Origin: Candidatus Euphemobacter frigidus
Lineage (GTDB): Bacteria; Auribacterota; Erginobacteria; Erginobacterales; Erginobacteraceae
Direction: 5' to 3'
Assembly (NCBI GenBank): GCA_030765805.1
Contig: JAVCDH010000105.1
Location: 1-35,277 of the forward strand
Length of the DNA: 35,277 nt
A program made the position numbers and the translations under genes. The notes under the pieces were generated by a model. It saw nothing but the letters and a program-made list of their open reading frames with translations. It was not told where the DNA came from and did no database searches. Below, piece by piece: positions 6,398 to 15,446 of this stretch. How positions within the stretch are numbered: position 1 is the first letter of the stretch; each line of letters starts with the position of its first letter.

Positions 6398-9214
6398 TTA
6401 CTTCTCCCTCTCTTTGATGGTGCGGGTAAAATACCCTCCCGTCATCGCGTCCAGACTGGCATCCAGCTGCTGGATCTGAAGCAGCATCTCCACCCGGGAG
6501 TAGGCGTCGGCGGGGGGATTCAAGATCATATCTATCCGGCTAGTCCTGCGGTCGAAGAAATAGAGGGTGACCTGCTCCAGGACATCCTGCCGGAGTTCGA
6601 CCAGGTCCCGCGCCTCTTTACTGATCCGGATCTGCTCTTTATTATAGAGGAATTCGGCCAGATCCCACTCCAGCCCGATCCCCCATCCCTTCTCGCTAGT
6701 ATTCCGGTAGCCGGTGGAGTCTCCCCTCTCCTCTCCGTAATCTTCGCCATACCCTTCACCGGAATCGTGACCGGTTTCATCCCGGTTCTTTTCATAATCT
6801 TTCCGCTCGAACTCATAGACACCACCCGTATAGATGGTCTTAAATTCATCTCCGGTGTCGAGCGAATCTTCTCTGTATCTCCCGCTCTCCTCATCATAGC
6901 TGGTGGAGTAAGAATACTTTTCAGACCAGTCGGAGTCTTCCCGTGACCGGAACCTCCGCCCGAAGTCAAAATCAACTTCCGGGAGAAAAGCTCGGAGAGA
7001 GGCTCCCCTCCGCCAGGCGGCGATCTTATCGGGATGGACCTCGGCCCAGCGGGCGGCGGCCTGCTGAACCTCAACCCAGGTCGGCTCGGCCCGGAAGTAG
7101 ACGTCCAGATCCTCCAGCCCGGAAATTTCCTCGGGCGAGACCAACTCGGCGGCCGCCTCTTCTTCCGGGGTAATTACCGGCGCTATCCGGGAGAGGCCGA
7201 ACCGGGGCACCCCGTCGGCAATCTCTTCCAGGGTCACGGTCAGATCGTTCTTGCCGTTGCCGGTCAGGTCTATCTCGGCGCTCTCCCCGATCTTGAGTTT
7301 TATTGTCTGCGGTTCGGACTGAATGACGATCGTCGCCACTCCATTCTCCTCATCGATGTTCTCGATGGTTATCCGGTGACGTTCCTTCCCATCGACAGTG
7401 ATCTCCCCGCTGCCGAGCAGGGTCACCGCCTCCCCGGAAGAGAGATCCAGATAGGGAGGGGCCTCGCTCTGGAAGGCCCGGTTGTCGGTAATCATCCAGA
7501 CTACCGCGGCATTGAGGGGGTCGAAAGCGAGGAAGTTGCTTCCTTTGAATGTCAATCCAAAGGTAAGCCTCCGCCATTGATTGCCCCCGTCGGTAGTGCC
7601 GAAGACGCCTCTATCGGTGGCAAGATAGACCACCTCGGGGTTAGTCGGGGAGACAAGCAGGTCACGGATCTCAACCGTGGACCCGAGACCCAACCCCATC
7701 GCGGACTCCCAGCTTTCGCCGCCATCCACGCTCTTATAGGCACCGCTCCTGGTGCCGGCGTAGATCATCTGCGGCTGGGAGGGCGCGAACTTAATCGAGA
7801 GCACCATATTGGCCTTCTGGGAGGCCTTGGAGAAACACTGGGTCCAAGTAGCGCCGCCGTCAGAGCTTTTGAAGATCCCCTTTCCGGCCACGCCGGCCAG
7901 GACGACCTGCGAGTCGAAGGGATGAATCGCGAGCCGGGTGATGACTTTGTCACTGACCCGGCCAGCCGGCCGCGCCCAGGTTTGGCCGCCGTCGGTAGTA
8001 CGGGCAATACCGCTCAAGGTGCCCACGAAGACGGCATCCGGATTGGAGGGGTCGATGGCCAGGCAGAGCCCCGCCGACTGGGAGGGATTGGCACCGGCAT
8101 AAACTTTGCTCCAGGTTACTCCCTTGTCTCCGGACTTATACACCCCGTCAAAGGTGGCGAGAAAGATCGTCTCCGAGCTGGAGGGATCAACCTCGATATA
8201 GGTCACGCCCTTCACAGTCCTTTCAATCGACGCGGCTTCAGCTTCGGCGGCGCCTGCGTCCTCGGCGGCGGGGGCTCCCCAGGGGGGCACCGCTTCCGAA
8301 GCGGCTGCCTTATCTTTCATATCATCCAGGGCTTTCTCGGCCGAGGTCCGGGCGGTATCGGTATCGCTCACGACTGTCTTAGCCTCCCGGACCTTCTCCT
8401 CGAGATTCTTGATCGACAGCTTCGCCGGCTCAAGCTCGTCCTGGGCCGCGGAGACCGCGTTTTTCAATTCAACCCCTTCGGCGGCCTGGGCCTCCAGATA
8501 GGTCTTCAGGGTATCCTGCATTTCGTGTCCGTCGCTACCCGCTGACAACCCCCGCTCGGAGAGCCAGGCCTCCAGTTTGGCGTAATCATTTTCATCCATA
8601 TAATCACTGCCGATCCAGGTCAAGGAGTCGACGTCGGCGATGGTGAGTGTATCCGGTGTCCACTGGGAGAACTTCAGTTCAGCCTGTTGTACCTTCTTCT
8701 CGGCTGGAACGATGGCATCCTGGGCCTCCTTGAGTTGCCGCTCCAGGTTCTTCAGATTCTGGACGGCGGATTCTGCCCCGATTTCTTTTTCCGTTACTAC
8801 GGTCTGGGCCGAGGCCACTCCCTCCTCCTCGACAGATTCCTGAAATGTTTCCCGGCCGGTTTCCTGGGACTGAGGGGCGGGGCCATCGCCGGTCTCTTCA
8901 ATCAGCCCGAGGATCTCGCGCGCCTCCGGGCTCGTGGCGGAGATTGATACACTATTGTTCCGGAAACTCTGGCCGGCGGCCCAGGTCTCTCCTCCATCGT
9001 AACTCCCGACAATCGCGATATCGGTTCCGAGATAGATAACCTGCGGGTCGAGGGGATCGATAGCCAGAGCCCTTAAATCATCTTTCAGGTTGAGATACTT
9101 GACTTCCCAATTAGTCGGCAGGTTCTGGGAGAAGCAGATGGTAGAGATCAACGTCAACCCGATAACGGCCAAGAAAAAAGCAGTAGGTACGGTGCAAATC
9201 CTGGTTTTGATCAT
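6398..9214 (-). CDS. Secreted Asp-box propeller interrupted by a coiled coil, fused to the TolC/OEP-like domain
   Basis: 938 aa with a strong AAGGAGGT site and a signal peptide (about 1-30). An Ycf48/sialidase-like propeller shows six Asp-boxes (SYDGGETW, SGDKGVTW, TTDGGQTW, SSDGGATW, SVDGGESW, TTDGGNQW). The first (about residue 70) is separated from the other five (about 350-590) by a long Ala/Glu/Lys-rich coiled coil (about 105-330). A beta-rich linker follows (about 600-690; DLTGNGKNDLTV), then the TolC/OEP-like domain (about 715-938) shared with the 274-aa neighbour, including AWRRGASLRAFLPEV and FLYNKEQIRISKEARDLVEL. Likely location is outer membrane or periplasm; function is unknown. 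Gene order and the shared domain suggest the two proteins act together. Its own promoter lies upstream. Confidence 0.8.
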   Translation of the reverse strand: MIKTRICTVPTAFFLAVIGLTLISTICFSQNLPTNWEVKYLNLKDDLRALAIDPLDPQVIYLGTDIAIVGSYDGGETWAAGQSFRNNSVSISATSPEAREILGLIEETGDGPAPQSQETGRETFQESVEEEGVASAQTVVTEKEIGAESAVQNLKNLERQLKEAQDAIVPAEKKVQQAELKFSQWTPDTLTIADVDSLTWIGSDYMDENDYAKLEAWLSERGLSAGSDGHEMQDTLKTYLEAQAAEGVELKNAVSAAQDELEPAKLSIKNLEEKVREAKTVVSDTDTARTSAEKALDDMKDKAAASEAVPPWGAPAAEDAGAAEAEAASIERTVKGVTYIEVDPSSSETIFLATFDGVYKSGDKGVTWSKVYAGANPSQSAGLCLAIDPSNPDAVFVGTLSGIARTTDGGQTWARPAGRVSDKVITRLAIHPFDSQVVLAGVAGKGIFKSSDGGATWTQCFSKASQKANMVLSIKFAPSQPQMIYAGTRSGAYKSVDGGESWESAMGLGLGSTVEIRDLLVSPTNPEVVYLATDRGVFGTTDGGNQWRRLTFGLTFKGSNFLAFDPLNAAVVWMITDNRAFQSEAPPYLDLSSGEAVTLLGSGEITVDGKERHRITIENIDEENGVATIVIQSEPQTIKLKIGESAEIDLTGNGKNDLTVTLEEIADGVPRFGLSRIAPVITPEEEAAAELVSPEEISGLEDLDVYFRAEPTWVEVQQAAARWAEVHPDKIAAWRRGASLRAFLPEVDFDFGRRFRSREDSDWSEKYSYSTSYDEESGRYREDSLDTGDEFKTIYTGGVYEFERKDYEKNRDETGHDSGEGYGEDYGEERGDSTGYRNTSEKGWGIGLEWDLAEFLYNKEQIRISKEARDLVELRQDVLEQVTLYFFDRRTSRIDMILNPPADAYSRVEMLLQIQQLDASLDAMTGGYFTRTIKEREK

Positions 9215-9261
9215 GAGCGACCTCCTTAATAGAAAATTGACCTAATTTACTAATTTATCGT

Positions 9262-9290
9262 ATAATAAAAAAACATCGGTCTTTGGTCAA
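9262..9290 (-). promoter_or_regulatory. Sigma70 promoter of the 938-aa gene
   Basis: Minus strand: TTGACC (9290-9285), a 17-nt spacer, then TATTAT (9267-9262), about 48 nt before the start codon. Good match and correct spacing. Confidence 0.6.
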
Positions 9291-9361
9291 TAGAAAATTT
9301 GATATTTTTTCACAGGGATGAATACCCTTGCTAATCAAGAATCATTGCCAAAACAATAAAG

Positions 9362-9380
9362 TTAGCGCCGAAGGCGCTAA
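9362..9380. repeat. Perfect palindromic element TTAGCGCC-GAA-GGCGCTAA
   Basis: An 8-bp perfect stem with a GAA loop in the intergenic region between divergent genes. A mutated copy lies at 6212-6228 in the opposite orientation. REP-like dispersed palindrome. Confidence 0.6.
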
Positions 9381-9403
9381 TTTACTGCTTCGGAATTTTA
9401 ATA

Positions 9404-9476
9404 AACCACAGAGAACACAGATTATTTTTAAATATACTCTTAAATTATCTCAGTGTCCTCTGTGCTCTCTGTGGTT
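9404..9476. repeat. Inverted pair of AACCACAGAGARCACAG repeats
   Basis: Left arm AACCACAGAGAACACAG (9404-9420) and right arm CTGTGCTCTCTGTGGTT (9460-9476) are inverted copies with one mismatch, separated by 39 A/T-rich bases. The element ends about 20 nt before the glycosyltransferase start. It could form a long hairpin in that leader. Confidence 0.65.
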
Positions 9477-9496
9477 AATAAAGTTGCCCGAATGAA

Positions 9497-11401
9497 ATGA
9501 AGACTAAGTTCTATATTATGTCACGGATTACCAACTACCCAATCATCTTGCTCATATTACTGGTCGCCGCCGGCATCCTCTACTCCCCTTCCCTCCGTTA
9601 TCCCTTCATCTGGGATGACATGCCGGTGGTACGGGATAATTCGTATCTCCGCTCCCCGACCACATACCGTATCTTCTTCCAGCCGTCCTACTGGCAGAAG
9701 AAGCTCCCTGTCTCCCGGTTTGACTACCGCCCCCTCCAGATGATCGCGCTCTCCGCCATATCCCGGGCGGGAGGCCGGAACCCTTTTCTTTTCCGGGCTG
9801 CCAATCTCCTCCTCCACCTTCTGACCTGTCTGCTAATCTGGAAGCTGATCTTGCGGATAGGGGCCGGGAAGGGTCCGGCCCTCTTCGCGACGGCCTTCTT
9901 CGCCTTTCACCCGGTCCATGTGGAAGCGGTCGTTAACGCCCGCAATATCTCCGAACTGATGACCGCCATTTTACTGCTTGCTGCTTTCATTCTCTTTATC
10001 CGGAGAACCGGGGCCGTCTATCTCTTCCTCTCCTGTCTCTGCTTCCTGTTGGCCCTTCTCTGCAAAGAGAACGCGCTCATCTTTCCCGCGCTCCTGACCA
10101 CCACCGTCCTGATTCTGAAGAAGGAGACCGCCAGGGAGTACGGACTGCGACGGACTATCCCGTTCTGGTTGATCGCGTCCGGGGGGGTGGCGACCAAGCT
10201 CCTCATCTCGTCCGACGTGCCGCTTAGGGATCCACCCGCAATACCCGCCTTTATCGTCGGCTCCGCCCGCCTGATCGGCACCTATCTCCATATGCTGATA
10301 TTTCCTGCCCGACTCAAGGTCCTCTATCCCTTTAATAAGCCTCTCAGCTGGACGGAGCCGGAATGGTTTCTCTCCCTCCTGTTAGTGGTGGGATTATTTA
10401 TTGTCGCTGTCCAGCGCTTCAAGAAAGGGGGCTTCCTTTCCTGGGCGGTCGCCTGCTTGCTGATCAGTCTCCTCCCTACCCTGGCCAAGATCGGTCAGAT
10501 CGGGCGGATCGTGGCGGAACAGCGCCTCTATCTCCCCTCGATCTTCTTCTGCATCGCGGGAGCGGTTCTTCTCAATCGAACTGGATCGGAAGATCGGCGC
10601 CGTTTTCCAGCCGCGACCGGCATAGCAGCCTTCATCATCTGTCTCTCTTTTGCCGGGCTGACCGGGGAATATCTTTTAAGCTGGCGGAGCAACTTCTCCC
10701 TCTGGACCCGGGTGACGAGCCTCTCTCCCCGCGCGGCCATTGCCTACAACAACCTGGCGATTGCCTTTCACCGCCGGGGGAATGATGACCGGGCAATGGT
10801 AGAATTAGAAACGGCATTGCGTATCGATCCCCGGCACAAGGAAGCTCGCAGCAACTTGGGGGTGCTCCATAGCCTGGCCAGACGGTGGGAAGCCGCGATC
10901 GATGAGTTCAAGCAGAGCCTGGAGTCCGATCCGTCATATTACCCCGCCTCCCTTCATCTGGCGCAGGTCTACCTGCGTCGAGGCCGACTGGATGAAGCCG
11001 AGGAGATCTTGCGTTCGGTACTGGATCAGAATCCTTATCTCCCGGAAGCCTGCAACGGACTGGCGATCGTCCTGGAAGAGAAAGGGGAGAGCCGGGAGGC
11101 GGAGGCTCTGTACCGGAAGGCGGCTCAACTCAACCATGAGTACGTCATTCCCCTGAGGAATCTGGCCGCGCTTTACCATGAACGGAAAGAGTTCGACCAA
11201 GCGATCGAGGTCGGAAGAGAGGCGATCAGCAAAATGCCGGGTCACCCGAACGGCTACCTGGCCCTGGCCCGGGTCTACACCACCATGGACCGGCTTGAAG
11301 AAGCGCGAGTCCTGCTCCGGGAAGCATTGCGCCGCAATCCCGACAATTGGAAGATCAGGAGCCGGCTCATGGCCCTTGAGTCCGTCCGGCCGGGGGAATA
11401 A
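9497..11401 (+). CDS. TMTC-like membrane glycosyltransferase with C-terminal TPRs
   Basis: 634 aa. The N-terminal two thirds (about 10-400) are a multi-pass GT-C-type membrane domain with the family landmarks YPFIWDDMPVV near the first loop and FHPVHVEAVVNARNISEL after it. The C-terminal third (about 410-630) has about six TPR units, for example AYNNLAIAFHRRGNDDRAMV and ACNGLAIVLEEKGESREAEA. In eukaryotes TMTC proteins are O-mannosyltransferases using a lipid-linked sugar; bacterial homologues are mostly uncharacterised. The two Asp in FIWDD fit the expected catalytic loop. The start could be the ATG at 9497 or 9518; neither has a clear ribosome binding site. It may glycosylate the Thr/Ser-rich secreted proteins encoded nearby, which is speculation from context. 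Confidence 0.8.
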   Translation: MKTKFYIMSRITNYPIILLILLVAAGILYSPSLRYPFIWDDMPVVRDNSYLRSPTTYRIFFQPSYWQKKLPVSRFDYRPLQMIALSAISRAGGRNPFLFRAANLLLHLLTCLLIWKLILRIGAGKGPALFATAFFAFHPVHVEAVVNARNISELMTAILLLAAFILFIRRTGAVYLFLSCLCFLLALLCKENALIFPALLTTTVLILKKETAREYGLRRTIPFWLIASGGVATKLLISSDVPLRDPPAIPAFIVGSARLIGTYLHMLIFPARLKVLYPFNKPLSWTEPEWFLSLLLVVGLFIVAVQRFKKGGFLSWAVACLLISLLPTLAKIGQIGRIVAEQRLYLPSIFFCIAGAVLLNRTGSEDRRRFPAATGIAAFIICLSFAGLTGEYLLSWRSNFSLWTRVTSLSPRAAIAYNNLAIAFHRRGNDDRAMVELETALRIDPRHKEARSNLGVLHSLARRWEAAIDEFKQSLESDPSYYPASLHLAQVYLRRGRLDEAEEILRSVLDQNPYLPEACNGLAIVLEEKGESREAEALYRKAAQLNHEYVIPLRNLAALYHERKEFDQAIEVGREAISKMPGHPNGYLALARVYTTMDRLEEARVLLREALRRNPDNWKIRSRLMALESVRPGE

Positions 11402-11526
11402 AATAGCGGATGGGAATGCTCGGCCCGGGGGATATTATCCTAGTCCAAGCGAATACAGTGAGATGAGGTGAGATGAGACTTAGCGACAACTTCAGGCACT
11501 TTAGTTCACTGTAGGCACTTCACTTA

Positions 11527-12309
11527 CTATTGCCCGTCCTCCACCACGTCTTTCACGTCATCGACTTTATCCCCCACATCCTTGATATCGCTGGTATCGT
11601 CTTTTATGTCCTCAACAATATTGAGGATATCCTTCAGCAGATCCATATCATCCCGGATATCGGCGACATCATCGGCAACATCTTCAACATTATCGGCAAT
11701 ATCACGACCATTGGATTGATTCTCAACCGCGTCAAGTGTATCATCGGTTGTGTTCTCGATATCATCCAGGCGGCTGTCCAGTTCAGCGATCTCGCCGGTA
11801 TCGTCCTGGATATCTGATACCGTGTCGCTGATATTCCCTATCTCCTTGGTATCGGACGCCACCTGCGAGATAGACTTCTTCAACTCAGTGTTCTCCCGGG
11901 TAAGTAAAATCAACTTCTGGAGGATTAATTGCTGCTGGCGAACCAATTCCTCCTGATGCTGGGCGATCCTGTTCCGGGCGGCCGGGTCGTTTTTAAACTC
12001 CAGTTTGAAGAGGATCTTATTTTCAATCAGGTTAATATTGCGGGGGGTCTCTTCCAGGATATACTCCGTCTCCGGCCTGACCAACCCGGGCACGTTCTCG
12101 GCGGCGGTCTGGCGGAAGAGAGCCAGAGCTCGCGCCATCTTCTCCCGGGCGAGTGTCTCATCTCCTTCCTGCCGGGCTTGATAGGCTTCCTGTAAGACAG
12201 TGTAGGCCCGGTCAATGTCCGGGTCGGCGTTCTCCTGGGAAAAGCCGGTCGAATAACCTGGCGGAATAAACATAAGATTGATAACCATTAATAAAAGAGT
12301 TTTTTTCAT
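11527..12309 (-). CDS. Secreted Asp-rich coiled-coil protein
   Basis: 260 aa with a signal peptide (MKKTLLLMVINLMFIPPGYS). Residues about 30-115 are helical and charged. About 110-160 is a Gln/Leu coiled coil (EELVRQQQLILQKLILL). From about 160 to the end the sequence is an Asp/Ile/Val repeat (DIQDD, VEDVADDVADIRDDMD, DIKDVGDKVDDVKDVVED), typical of a very acidic long coiled coil. It has no recognised family. It could be a fibrous periplasmic spacer or a cation-binding rod. The stop is TAG followed at once by TAA. It lies 77 nt downstream of the PQQ-propeller gene in the same orientation. Confidence 0.7.
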   Translation of the reverse strand: MKKTLLLMVINLMFIPPGYSTGFSQENADPDIDRAYTVLQEAYQARQEGDETLAREKMARALALFRQTAAENVPGLVRPETEYILEETPRNINLIENKILFKLEFKNDPAARNRIAQHQEELVRQQQLILQKLILLTRENTELKKSISQVASDTKEIGNISDTVSDIQDDTGEIAELDSRLDDIENTTDDTLDAVENQSNGRDIADNVEDVADDVADIRDDMDLLKDILNIVEDIKDDTSDIKDVGDKVDDVKDVVEDGQ

Positions 12310-12329
12310 TGATCCTACCTATAACTAAT

Positions 12330-12352
12330 TTCAACAGTTCAAACTGTTTGAA
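12330..12352 (-). promoter_or_regulatory. Imperfect palindrome upstream of the Asp-rich gene
   Basis: Minus strand: TTCAA(A)CAGTT and AACTGTTGAA form a 10-bp inverted repeat with one bulged A, about 20 nt before the start codon and next to TATATT. It could be an operator or leader hairpin. Confidence 0.35.
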
Positions 12353-12386
12353 TATACCATAATCCCTTCAGTTGACTATGAAAATT

Positions 12387-13616
12387 TTACCGTCTTCCTA
12401 TAACTTCTCCCAGGCAATATACCTTCCGGTCGGGAGCCGCGGCGAATATCCGGTCTCCGGCCACGGTTAACCAGGCCGGTTCACCGCTGAAGAGATTGTA
12501 TTCCCAGATTACACCCCCTTCTTTTGGATCCAGGCAGTAGATAACACCATCGTCGGATGAGAGCACGATTCGGCCGAAGAATAAGCGGGGAGATGAATAG
12601 AATCGGCGAGAGATATGAAGTGACCAGAGCTTCCGGCCGTCTTCCAGCCGAATAGATACGATATTCCCATCTACGGTTGCTGCGAAGAGGGCCCCCCGGG
12701 AGATAATCGGAGCAGCAGCCAGAGAACCATCGATCTTAACTTCCCAAACCGGTCGGCCCGACTTAATCTCGATGCAGCGCAACTTCTCATTGGCCGCACC
12801 CACATAGACCCTCCCGGCCCGGCAGACCGGAGCCGCGACGATTCGTTCTCCAAGATCGAGACTCCATCGTTGTCTCCCTTTATGATGTAACTCAAGACAA
12901 CTGATCGAACCATCCCGCGACCCGACCAGGACCATCCCCTCCCAGACGACCGGGGATACATCCACCGGAGCGCCGGTCTTAAAGACCCAGTTAACACTTC
13001 CGGTCTCCCGGTCGAGACAATAAACTTTGTAATCAAGGCATCCCACCAGCAACATGTCTCCACTCAGGGTGAATTGGGAATGAATAGGTCTGGAAAAGTT
13101 CCGTTTCCAGCGCCGTTGGCCGTGACGAAGCCCCATACATCTTACCTCACCTTCCTCCTCTATCGTTTGGACAACCCGGGACGACGATCCGAATATGCCT
13201 CCTCCGGACTCCTGATGATAAGTAATCTCTCGCCGGGAGAGCGCGGCGAATATTCTCTCACCGGCGACAACCGGAGATGCCGCAAAGTAGCCGGAAAATC
13301 TCCGGGACCATATCTTATGCCCATCATCCGCCGAGAGGCAGATCAGAGCGCCCGATCTGTCTCCGATTACAATTTTTCCTTGAGCTACGACCGGCGCGGA
13401 GGAAAAGGAGCCCTTCGACTTAAACTTCCAGAGGAGATGGGGGCGGGGAAGAAACTCACTCTTATCCCCGTCCGGAGCGTTTCCGCGCTCCCTGTGCGCG
13501 AGATCGGGCTTTCGCGGAAGTTCATTGCCGACAGTTGAGATATGCCTCTCAGCTAAGACATGGGGTGAGAAGGTGAGTGTGGAATAAACAATAAGGAGTA
13601 GAGCAACCTTAGTCAC
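12387..13616 (-). CDS. Secreted PQQ-type beta-propeller (BamB-like)
   Basis: 409 aa. It starts at a GTG that overlaps the TPR gene stop as GTGA; this start is supported because a signal peptide begins immediately (MTKVALLLIVYSTLTFSPHV). About seven PQQ-like repeats follow, for example GALICLSADDGHKIWSRRF, YKVYCLDRETGSVNWVF, EKLRCIEIKSGRPVWEV and GVIYCLDPKEGGVIWEY. Such eight-bladed folds include BamB and PQQ dehydrogenases. The dehydrogenase catalytic residues are not apparent, so a scaffold role is more likely than an enzymatic one. It is translationally coupled to the TPR gene. No lipobox cysteine is seen after the signal peptide, unlike BamB lipoproteins. Confidence 0.8.
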   Translation of the reverse strand: MTKVALLLIVYSTLTFSPHVLAERHISTVGNELPRKPDLAHRERGNAPDGDKSEFLPRPHLLWKFKSKGSFSSAPVVAQGKIVIGDRSGALICLSADDGHKIWSRRFSGYFAASPVVAGERIFAALSRREITYHQESGGGIFGSSSRVVQTIEEEGEVRCMGLRHGQRRWKRNFSRPIHSQFTLSGDMLLVGCLDYKVYCLDRETGSVNWVFKTGAPVDVSPVVWEGMVLVGSRDGSISCLELHHKGRQRWSLDLGERIVAAPVCRAGRVYVGAANEKLRCIEIKSGRPVWEVKIDGSLAAAPIISRGALFAATVDGNIVSIRLEDGRKLWSLHISRRFYSSPRLFFGRIVLSSDDGVIYCLDPKEGGVIWEYNLFSGEPAWLTVAGDRIFAAAPDRKVYCLGEVIGRR

Positions 13617-15037
13617 TTGCCCGAGGAGATATTTTTTTTGATCCGGGATTTTTCCGAAGGCTTGAGGTACGTCTGTCGGAGCAGGCCGTGGATAATCTTA
13701 TCTTCACTCTTATGAAGGGAGGTCTTCTTCTGAAGTTTGTAAGAGAGGCTGATCACCGTATGGGCCCGGATCCGTTCCCGGATATACATTGGCCGGACAT
13801 TCTCCAGCGCGCGGCGGCATAACAGGATGGCTCTATCTGTGTCGCCTTGCTTCAGGTAGATCTCCCCCAACCCGACCTGCGCGCGGGTATTGTGGGGGAA
13901 GAGTTCCATGATCCGGAGAAAGACATCGGTCGCTGACTTCAGCTTTTTCTTCTTCAGTAGGCTCTCGGCCAGCTTGATTAACGATTCATACGTATCTTTG
14001 CCCGCGATAGCGGTTGCCAGCAGATGATGCAGCTCAGATTCTTCCTCATTGCCCAACTCCCGGCTGGCCCGGGAGAGGATCCGGTGGGCGAGGACCTGTT
14101 CCCAGACAAAGTAGAAAGTGGACTCTTTCAAGCTCTGCTGACAATATTCAATCGCCTTCTCCGGTTTTCCCTGCTTGAGAGCGATCCAGCCCCGGCAGAT
14201 ATCCACCCGGGCATTATTGGTGGTTTTCTTCTCAATTGCTTCCAGATAGCCAAACGCTTCATCGAGCTTCTCCTCCTGGATCTTCAGTTCCGCCAGGTGG
14301 ATCAGCCCCTGGAAAGAATCGGATTTTATCTTCAGTATCTCGTTAAACTCATATTCCGCCAGCCGGAGATTGCCGAGTTCCTTGAGGGCGATCCCCAGCC
14401 AGGTCCGGGTCTCTATACTCCGGGGGTGGAAGGCAACCGCGCTTTCAAAACTCTGTACCGCGCCTAAGAAATTACCCCGGCGTAACTCGAGTTTCCCCAG
14501 CTCAAGGCAGCGGGCATAGGACTCTCCGTAATTTTTAATCGCTTCCCGGAGTATCCTTACCGCATTGTCCATGTCCCCTTCCACCGCGTAAACATGGAAA
14601 AGGCGATTTAAACTGAGTTCTTTAATCGGGTTGACGAGCGGGATGCCGGTATAAAGTTCAATGGCTTTGTCAAAATTGAGCGTCCGCCGGTAAATTTTTT
14701 CCAGCCGAACATAGGACTGAAAAAGGTCAGGGAACCGACCAGTAAGTCGCTTGTAGGTGCGGATAGCCGCAATCTCCTCCCCGGCGTTTTCGTAGGCCAG
14801 GGCAAGTTTCAGAAGGAGACGATAGGAATGAGGATGCTTGCGGACGGCATGCCGATATAATAGTACCGCTTCATCAAATTGGCCGTCCCGGGTAAGCCAG
14901 TGCCCCAGGCGGAGAAAGTTGGTGATATACTGCGGATAGGCCACAATCTCCTTCCAGAGCTGGTGTTTCTGAGGATTAACCAGCCGGGAGGAGAGAGTCT
15001 TCCCATCCGGTTCCAATTTAAAACTTTTCGCGGACAT
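13613..15037 (-). CDS. Large cytoplasmic TPR protein
   Basis: 474 aa with no signal peptide. About ten TPR-like helical pairs run from residue 35 to 430, for example LGHWLTRDGQFDEAVLLYRH, LGIALKELGNLRLAEYEFN and GLGEIYLKQGDTDRAILLCR. The C-terminus is basic (KPSEKSRIKKNISSGK). TPRs mediate protein contacts. Its stop overlaps the start of the secreted propeller gene (GTGA), so the two are co-translated and may work in one envelope-assembly process; that is an inference. Acylphosphatase lies 46 nt upstream in the same orientation. Confidence 0.8.
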   Translation of the reverse strand: MSAKSFKLEPDGKTLSSRLVNPQKHQLWKEIVAYPQYITNFLRLGHWLTRDGQFDEAVLLYRHAVRKHPHSYRLLLKLALAYENAGEEIAAIRTYKRLTGRFPDLFQSYVRLEKIYRRTLNFDKAIELYTGIPLVNPIKELSLNRLFHVYAVEGDMDNAVRILREAIKNYGESYARCLELGKLELRRGNFLGAVQSFESAVAFHPRSIETRTWLGIALKELGNLRLAEYEFNEILKIKSDSFQGLIHLAELKIQEEKLDEAFGYLEAIEKKTTNNARVDICRGWIALKQGKPEKAIEYCQQSLKESTFYFVWEQVLAHRILSRASRELGNEEESELHHLLATAIAGKDTYESLIKLAESLLKKKKLKSATDVFLRIMELFPHNTRAQVGLGEIYLKQGDTDRAILLCRRALENVRPMYIRERIRAHTVISLSYKLQKKTSLHKSEDKIIHGLLRQTYLKPSEKSRIKKNISSGK

Positions 15038-15083
15038 GATCGTTCAATGATGGTTCCCTATCTTAAATAGAATATTTATCCTA

Positions 15084-15377
15084 TCATCTGATTCCAAATG
15101 AGGGAAATGAATTTTTTGGGCTCTCCCACCTCAGCTCGACTCCGGTGACCACCGCTCCGGGTGGTCCGTGCCGGGCCCAGGCCAGCAGTCTTCTCAGTTT
15201 CGCCTCCTCTCCCTCGGCGACTATCTCCACCCGACCGTCATAGAGATTCGTCACGTAACCGGTCAGCCCGAATTCCTCGGCGTGTCTTCGGATATCGTAC
15301 CGGAAGAAGACCCCCTGCACCCTCCCGGAGACCAGGATGTGAATTCTACGATATAGCTCTCTCTTCTTAACTTTCAC
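15084..15377 (-). CDS. acyP: Acylphosphatase
   Basis: 97 aa, the usual family length. It hydrolyses the carboxyl-phosphate bond of acylphosphates such as carbamoyl phosphate. The active-site signature GRVQGVFFRYDIRRHAEEFG is present with catalytic Arg26, followed by GYVTNLYDGRVEIVAEG with catalytic Asn44. The N-terminal extension (MKVKKRELYRR) is short and basic. Cytoplasmic. It stops with TGA 46 nt before the TPR gene. Confidence 0.93.
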   Translation of the reverse strand: MKVKKRELYRRIHILVSGRVQGVFFRYDIRRHAEEFGLTGYVTNLYDGRVEIVAEGEEAKLRRLLAWARHGPPGAVVTGVELRWESPKNSFPSFGIR

Positions 15378-15446
15378 TCACTTGAATTCACTTTAGGCAC
15401 CCTCCTTCGCTATTACATAGCTACGGCGGGTAAACTTTAGCTTACT

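Noticed and set aside
7034-8545. Plus-strand 503-codon ORF
   Set aside because: Antisense shadow of the Asp-box propeller gene; composition is biased (Gly/Leu/Arg/Asp) and no motif is seen.
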